DNA of 64,000 nt, taken from assembly GCA_948470475.1 (NCBI GenBank), contig OX419337.1:29031372-29095371 (forward strand), read 5' to 3'. Source of the DNA: Galaxea fascicularis (taxonomy: Eukaryota > Cnidaria > Anthozoa > Scleractinia > Euphylliidae). A program made the translations under genes and the position numbers. Below, piece after piece: positions 24,601 to 33,217 of this stretch (positions are counted from its first letter, which is position 1; every line of letters begins with the position of its first letter). The notes under the pieces are model-generated. The model was not told the DNA's origin. It made no database searches and saw only the letters and a list, made by a program, of their open reading frames with translations.

Positions 24601-27600
24601 ATGGTTCTTTAGCCGTTTTGGTCTGAAATAGGGTATGGTTTGTGTACTCTGGTCTTGAATTGGCGGCGCATTATACAACCTGCTTTATAGTGTGGAATTG
24701 TAAGCTCGAAACTTTGTGCAGTTTTGTATCCTTCTTAATAAAAGCATATAAACATTGCCTTTAACACTGGTCTGACCAAGGGAACTGATTATAAGGCAGG
24801 TCTGAAATAGGGTAGGGAAAATCACAGATTTTGGTCTGAGATGGGGTAAGGGTTTCAAAAAGCGTTCCGCCCACCGCCACCCAATTTTTCTGGAAGTTCC
24901 CCTCTCTCCCTTCCCTCGGGACTGAACTGTACCATCAATAATAAATAATTAGTCGATCATTTGTTTATACAGTCATCAAGTACTTCTTAAAGTTCAAGTG
25001 ATTCAACGTTTAAAAAAAATATAGCGTAGACATATAAAAAACGCTCAAATTTATTCTGGAAAAAACTATGACCACGTTGAGCATAACTTGGAATTGATCC
25101 CACAAAACTTCCAACAGCCAAAGAATGTGGCCACACGTCTCATATTTCCAAATTGCTTAAACAGATCTGTAGATCACACTTCAAACTCGAACTAAACAGA
25201 CTAAAGTGTGCATCCCTTTTAACGCCCAGTTTCACCAACAAGTGAGGTTCGCTGTTCAAGCAAAACCCAAGCGACTGATTATTGTGAGGTCTCGAAGTAT
25301 GAACGCTTTAGGAATATGGTTCACGGCCATGTTCTTGTTTATAGCGGGAGGGTGCTATGGCGAAGACCCGTTTTGGGAGACAGAAGAAGATATCTACGAA
25401 AGTAAGTACTCCAGAAAAATACACACCAAACTATACGTGAAATGTGAACTTTCGAGTTGTGCGCTTTGCTTACCGTAAACAGCTTAACAACGTTTAACGT
25501 GGTAACGTGAAACACACAACAAAACCTATATCGATATATACTAATAACATTAGCTACAGAAATGTCAGCCTTTAAAAACATTGCATTCTCGCCTCCTTTG
25601 TGTAAACATCTCCATTCTTTGAAACAGAACAAAAAAGTCAGTGAGAAGCCACTTCAGTTTTCTTTAGACTTTCATTTGTACGAAACAATTTCGATATCAC
25701 GAACAGTAACCAGAAAATTGTTCTGTAGTTTGTTATACACATGTATATTTCTCAGTGTACGCTTTCTCGCCGAGTCTCTTGAATCAAGACCAACTGGCAT
25801 AAAAAAGCAAAATGAGATTTAAATACTATATTTCCTCGATGAAATGAAAGCGGTCAACTTAATTTGTAAGGTGAAACTTCAAACAGAGATATATGCGATG
25901 AGGATCTCATGACGGAGCTCTGTTCGTAGAGAACATTTACTTGGGCCGTCGACGACCACTTGACAAGAGTAAAACACATGAAAGTCACAGGCAAGCAATA
26001 GCTTGCAACGGATGCAGAGCCACAGCAGATCCACATTTCCAGTTACCTACCCGGCCCCCTTCCCACCCTCCGTAGGTGAGATTGAAACAAGTATCTCGCC
26101 GACACTGTGCAATAAAATTCCTCTGTTTTAAGGTTTTCAGGCCATCCCACCCCCTGGGGAAATAAGAAATAAAATGATGAAATATCTGCTCGATCGTCCT
26201 GAAGAATCAAGAGAGAGGCGGTACAATCCATACTACGACATTGCGTTTGTTCTCGACTCGTCGCACTCTATTTCCAGGCCAGATTTCAATCTCAGTGTGA
26301 CCGCTGCACAGAGTCTGGTGACAAGGTTTGAGCCTGATTCGCTGTTCGCTGCTGTGACATTCGGTACCAGTGCCTCCGTTAGCTTCAAGTTTAACTCATC
26401 AAAGGTAAGAATAATGATTAACACAGGGATTTTTCTTACTCACACACTAACATAAGCGGCCAACCACCAGTCTACTTTACTGCTAACTCAACAATTTACC
26501 AAAGACATTCCACGTCATGTTTGTGTCGGATTGTGAGCGTTTCTGAGTCCCTTTGAACATGGACCGAGAGAGTTTTCAATGATCAGTTCCAAGTGAATTG
26601 TAGGTAGATCCAGTCCTTTGTGAGGTGAAACGGTCAAGAATTCCAAAACAAATTGAAATGAAGAATGATCCTCGCACTTGCGAACGCAATTTATGCAACT
26701 GCGTAAAGAACCCCAAATAAAATTCAGGACTTCAACAGAGTTTGAACCCGGGACCTCCAGATACCGGTGCGATGCTCTAACCAACTGAAGTCACGGATTC
26801 AAACCCCGTCGAAATCCTGAATTTTTTTCAATCTTCTTTACGCAATTGCATAAATTGTGTTCCCAACTGCGAGGATCATTCTTCATTTCAATTTGTTTCC
26901 GCAATTCATATACGACTTATTTCAAACAGTATAGATCAGCCACAACGCCCTAAAATGGCCGCTTTACCCTAAAGTGGACTGGATCTACCCACCTTCTCTT
27001 TTATTGTTGTTTCATCAGCATGCCATTGAAGAAATTGGTAAAATGCAGTATCAAGGAGGCAAGAAGAACATATTGAATGCCCTGAGAACGACTCAAAACA
27101 AGCTTTTACTGGACCGGAGCTCCCGCGTTCGAGACGGCAGCCGCAAGCGAGTGGTTTTCGTGACAAACGGACCACGTGATCGAAAACCAAAAGACACCAC
27201 AAACCTACAAAAGATTATGTGGACAGTCACGCAGATCAAAACAGGAGGATCAGAAGTATTTGTTGTAGCAGTGGGCCACAGGATACACAGAATTGAAGAG
27301 CTTGTTGTGATACCGAGTTCCACAGATGCACACTTCTATCGTGTTTCTAATATGACGTCCTTCAAGCAAATAGTGGATGGAATCCCTGTGCATATTGTTT
27401 ACCAAGATGATCATTTTGACGAACAGTGATAGAAAGATTCGAAACTTGAATTTGAATTCAAGTAGCATTACACAACAACAAAACGAATGGAGTTTGTAAG
27501 CACTAGACATTGGGTCGTATCAACAGACTATACTCTGTGTACATATTATCAACTTATCGACACATTTTAGTCAGGGGTGCTTTTAGTGACTTGATTTTAC

Positions 27601-30600
27601 ATAATAGAGCCTATTACGTATTATTTACGAAATAGAGCCTATTACGCGGCGAATTTTTGCCCGAGGTGAAATCTCAGCTCAGCTAGTATAACTGAAACTC
27701 CATCCCGGCTTTCTGAGCAAATCATTTGCCTCATTTACATGTGTAAGGAATTTGCGATTACACGAGAGATATATCCAGGATTGACAGATGATAAGATTCC
27801 TTCACTTTATGATAGACATCACAAAGTGTCCCCTAGTCCCCATTCTCATCCAAACACACGTAATTCCAACTGATATGAAGTATAAGGAAATTGTAAATAA
27901 CTCGGTGTAACATGAATTACCCAAATCCTCATTGTCGGTCAGCCCTGGACATATATACAGATGACAGGCATATGAGTCAAGCTAGCTTTTGGCATTCTAA
28001 CCTGCATAGCTGAGGTCTGTGGATTTCTGATCAAGTTTTTGAATGCTCGTGCAGACACTGTTAGGAGCTGCAAAGCAAGACAAAGCATTCAAATGAATGT
28101 TAGGAACTAAAGGGTGCTGTGTTTAAGTCGATTACGAACAGTCCGTTAGTCCCTCGGGTATTGTAAGGCGATAGAAACACGCGAGCGAGTGCGATGATTG
28201 CATCCCTCTTGGAAACACGAGACGCGAGTACTTATTACGCGTGTGTGCGCAAGAAGAGTCTACTCAAGCCTTGTACCAGGTCCCTCAGACGAAACAAGAG
28301 CGAATAGGGAGCCTGGTCCCAGCCTAGACGTACTTATATAGTCTACCATTTATGCTGCACTGATCTGTCTGAAATATAATTAAATATACAGAACAACTAG
28401 ATCTCAAGGGGTGGAGGGGGGTGGGTACTCCGGATGTCAGGTGACGGGGATGATCGAATGGGGTTAAAAATCAAAATCCCCAAAATCCCTAAGGCTTCCG
28501 ACAGAACCCCCCAAAAATCCCTGGACCAAAAATTAATTCCGAAAAAATTCCATGCCGAATCAACGAGCCTTAAAAATTTCCAAACAGAATTAAATGCTAT
28601 GAGACGAAATAAACATAAAAATCCTGGAATCGGAGATTTCAAATCCCAAAACTCCTTCGATTATCCCCGTCACTTGAAATCCGGATTCCCCCCCCCCCCC
28701 CCCCCAAACTCCTTGGGAACTAGATACCAATTAACAAATATAATCCATTTGGTGATGCGTGTGCGCATACTCCAACAACGTAGGGATGACACCAAGTCGT
28801 CCAAAGAACAAACTATAAAGTACGCCAGCGGCTCGAAGGGTGACTGATATGCTTGCTACGTTTTGACGTTATCCGTGCGATATCAGAGTACAAACTCAAG
28901 GCCAAATGAAATCTATTTGTCTTATACATTGTTCGGCTTTCTTCGGCTCATGACGTCAGAAACATTTTTTTGTTTCCCGGACACAAAATTTGTGTCCGGA
29001 ACAAAACTGCGCGCGCGGGCAAACGGGGAAACATTTGTGTCCGTAACAATGTGTCCTCGTTTGACAGGGCCTTTAATCGTAAACTCCTCTAGACCAATCA
29101 GAAAGTGTCGTTTACACCACCCATTGTGTTGTCATGAGCGTAAGTAAGCCAATGAAACACAACCACTACTAAAGAATAAATATATACGCTGATATTAGGA
29201 TTTAAAAGGTTAATACCTGACTGCAGAAGGAAGTGGGATACGTAATTTTTCTCTCCTGAGAATATCCGATTGAACGAACACTGGTGGAGAATTCTTCTAA
29301 AATTGGTTTAGTTGTCTGCTGAATATTTCTAGCGTATTCTGACTTCCTGAATAGTTCCGGTAAATGAGGCTTGAGTGAGGAACGGCTTTCTTCCAATGAC
29401 AGCACTGTTGTTTCTGTAAAATGAGGTAAGTTTCACGTTGGCTTAAAAAGGTCTTAACTTTTTCTTTTCTTCTCTCTTGAAGGAATTACTGACACGAGTG
29501 TAACGCGAACATCAAACTGGTTAAAGGGGCACTGTCCTGGGGGTTTTTGCTGTTTTCTTGCGGAGGAGAGGAGAGGAGAGGAGAGGGGAGCAGAGGGAAG
29601 GAGAGGGGAGAAGGGGGGAGGGGAGGAAAGAGGAAGAGAAGAGAGAAGGGGGAGGAGAGGGGAGAAGGGGGGAGAGCAGAGGGGAGGAGAGGGGAACAGA
29701 GGGCAGCAGAGTGGAGAAGAGGAGAGAAGGGGGGAGGGGAGGAAAGGTGAGGTGAGGGGAAGGGGAAAAAAGGAAAAGGTGGGGAGAGACAAGGTACCTG
29801 AGCTGTCATTCAACTCTTGCCGATGAGCAGCCTCGCAGTCGAATATAACATCCATGAAAAAATCTGCTGGATTATTGTGCGCTTCACAAATAAATCCTAC
29901 AAAAACGAAAATAAAAACAGTGATTAGCCTGTGTACATCCGCCTCTTGGTTTCCCAAACTGTACCTTCACAGAGTAAATTGCTGTAAATAAGCTATATAC
30001 GTCACCTATGTCCTCAAAGTACTTCATGGCTTCATTTGCTGGACCCTGATACACAAATTCACCAAGGGACAGCAACGAAAGGGTGTCAAAGGTTTTGAAT
30101 ATGGAGTAGCGTGGCTGGTGAATGGACATTATCACTGTCTTGCCTCGACGGCTCAGACTACAAAGAATAAAACCGTCACATAATCAGCAACTCGTAGTTC
30201 TCACTATAACACAGCTAAGGTAACAGAAGCGGTAAAAACCTCTGGCACTGTGTCCACTTCCCGGGTGGGGGGGAGGGGAGTTGGAAGGATCCAACCCCTT
30301 ACCCTTTTGTACATCATTTTCTGACAGGAAAGGTACCTCTTTCGTATACCTTCCATTAAAAAAAAAATGGTACTCCTTTCACATACTTACTAAAGAAGAT
30401 TTCATCGCTTTTCTAAACCCTAACCTAAATGACAGATTTTTTTGCATACACTAGAGCTCATGATGTCCTTACCCTGTTATATGCCTGAAGTCTGAAAAAG
30501 GTACCCCTTTTGGTTGGAGCCTCCCTGTCAAAGACTTTATAGGGAGTACCCCCCGGAAGACCACTTACAACGACGTTTGTATGTAAGCCTTTAGGAAAAC

Positions 30601-32124
30601 AGGTCAACAAATTCTACCATGACTTTAACAAGCCAAAAGAGAGGCTTGTATTGACGGAAAACCAAGGTATTAAATGGTCCAGTTTTCCTTAAAGCTGCTC
30701 TAATAGTGTTCAAGTGAAACGATAACCGAGTTCCCTTCCTCACAGATGGTCTGGATGGAAACAGATTCCCGAAGAGAGTCGGGCAGCTGTTTTATAACTT
30801 TTCCCTCGCAAAAACTATTATATAGCCGATCAGTTGTTGTCCTCTTTCCTTTGATTTACTGGATGTCTTCCTCTTGGACCACTCTGTGTTTAAAAATTGT
30901 TTTTGGTCTTGATGTGACGCGAGTTTTGAGCCCACGACCTACAACAAAAGATAGCAACCTCGTAGGGGTATTGGTTTCTGATAAGCGAGTTACCCCTAAG
31001 CCTCTTCGCAACTTTTGATCCGCGCTCCAGTATACTAGTAAAGCTTGTAAAAGTGGTTATCCCACAAAACACTTCACGAACAAGTATTACGTTTTCCACC
31101 GCGGTGGAAAATATGGCCTCCGCACTTTCCCTACCCTTGAAGAAGTTGAACAACAGACACAGCTGTGGACGCATCCAACCCAGTAGTTGGTTCATCAAGA
31201 AACAAAACAGATGGTGACATGATCAGCTCCATTCCAATGTTTGTACGCTTTCGCTCTCCCCCAGAGATACCGCGTATAAACTCATTTCCAACCTAAAAAC
31301 AAACGCATTTTAATATTCAGTGTAGCGGCTTAGTAAAAGGTTTAGAAGCTGAAATCTGCGGCATAGTCATAAACAGATTGTAAGAGACAAAAATTACATG
31401 AAGCTTTTTTTGTAGGCGGAAATGGATGGTAGCTTTGTATTTTCTTGCAATAGCGATCGTTGACAAGATCAGAAAATAATGTTAAATCCCAGCATCTTCC
31501 AAAAATATCGTCTAGTGCTCGGAGAGCTACTCTTAAAACCGAGGAGTTATATTTAAGTGTGCACAACCATTGATTTAACAAGAAGGATATTTGATGGTGT
31601 GGGCAATCTGTAAGTCTCTTTGCAATTCTATTGATAGGCCATGTGCATGATCACACCATACATACGACACGAATTGAATTAAGGGGGTAGTTCCTAAAGA
31701 AATTGGTCCTACGTCGGTGGGGTAGTTGTACAGGGTGGGAGAGGACAAAACACGGAGCACTATTCAGCCTCCAACGTGTTCACAACTAACTGTTGTACGC
31801 AAGTTGCATGCGACAGTTGCAGGCAGAAGTTGTACCGTCTCAGTAATCAACAAATCGAATGTGGTTTAGCGTTGTCGCGGTGGTCACGGGTTCGAATCCC
31901 GTTGAAGCCCTGATTTTTTTCAGGCTTCTTCTTTCCAGTTGCTTAAATTGGACAATTTACTGCGATGATCACTCTTCACTTGCATCTACAACCGCAGTAC
32001 AAATATGAATTATTTCATATATACTTCACATCACTTCACTGTGCGGGAAAATATGAACTCAAAATTGACCTCGCTCCCAATGTGTGGCTTCATAGCTCAG
32101 TTGGTAGAGCATCGCACCGGTATC

Positions 32125-32158
<34 letters not shown>

Positions 32159-32194
32159 TGATTTTTTTCAAGCTTCTTCTTTCCAGTTGCTTAA

Positions 32195-32225
<31 letters not shown>

Positions 32226-32372
32226 ACTTGCATCTACAACCGCAGTACAAATATGAATTATTTCATATATACTTCTCATCACTTCACTGTGCGGGAAAAT
32301 ATGAACTCAAAATTGACCTCGCTCCCAATGTGTGGCTTCATAGCTCAGTTGGTAGAGCATCGCACCGGTATC

Positions 32373-32406
<34 letters not shown>

Positions 32407-32867
32407 TGATTTTTTTCAAGCTTCTTCTTTCCAGTTGCTTAAATTGGACAATTTACTGCGATGATCACTCTTCACTTGTATCTACAACCGCAGTACAAAT
32501 ATGAATTATTTCATATATACTTCACATCACTTCACTGTGCGGGAAAATATGAACTCAAAATTGACCTCGCTCCCAATGTGTGGCTTCATAGCTCAGTTGG
32601 TAGAGCATCGCACCGGTATCGCGGAGGTCACAGGTTCGAATCCCGTTGAAGCCCTGATTTTTTCAGGCTTCTTCTTTCCAGTTGCTTAAATTGGAAAATT
32701 TACTGCGATGATCATTCTTCACTTGTATCTACAACCGCAGTACAAATATGAATTATTTCATATATACTTCACATCACTTCACTGTGCGGGAAAATATGAA
32801 CTCAAAATTGACCTCGCTCCCAATGTGTGGCTTCATAGCTCAGTTGGTAGAGCATCGCACCGGTATC

Positions 32868-32901
<34 letters not shown>

Positions 32902-32936
32902 TGATTTTTTCAGGCTTCTTCTTTCCAGTTGCTTAA

Positions 32937-32967
<31 letters not shown>

Positions 32968-33186
32968 ACTTGTATCTACAACCGCAGTACAAATATGAAT
33001 TATTTCATATATATACTTCACATCACTTCACTGTGCGGGAAAATATGAACTCAACAATTGACCTCGCTCCCAATGTGTGGCTTCATAGCTCAGTTGGTAG
33101 AGCATCGCACCGGTATCGCGGAGGTCACAGGTTCGAATCCCGTTGAAGCCCTGATTTTTTCAGGCTTCTTCTTTCCAGTTGCTTAA

Positions 33187-33217
<31 letters not shown>

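Noticed and set aside
25206..25298. Upstream in-frame ATG for the vWA gene
   Set aside because: Would place 31 basic residues before a textbook signal peptide; the ATG at 25299 is preferred.
29454..29957. 167-residue minus-strand frame
   Set aside because: Only its start overlaps a real transporter exon (29798-29896); the rest is minisatellite.
31965..33146. Series of near-identical 62- and 83-residue frames
   Set aside because: They are the repeated SINE units read in two frames; conservation is of DNA, not protein.
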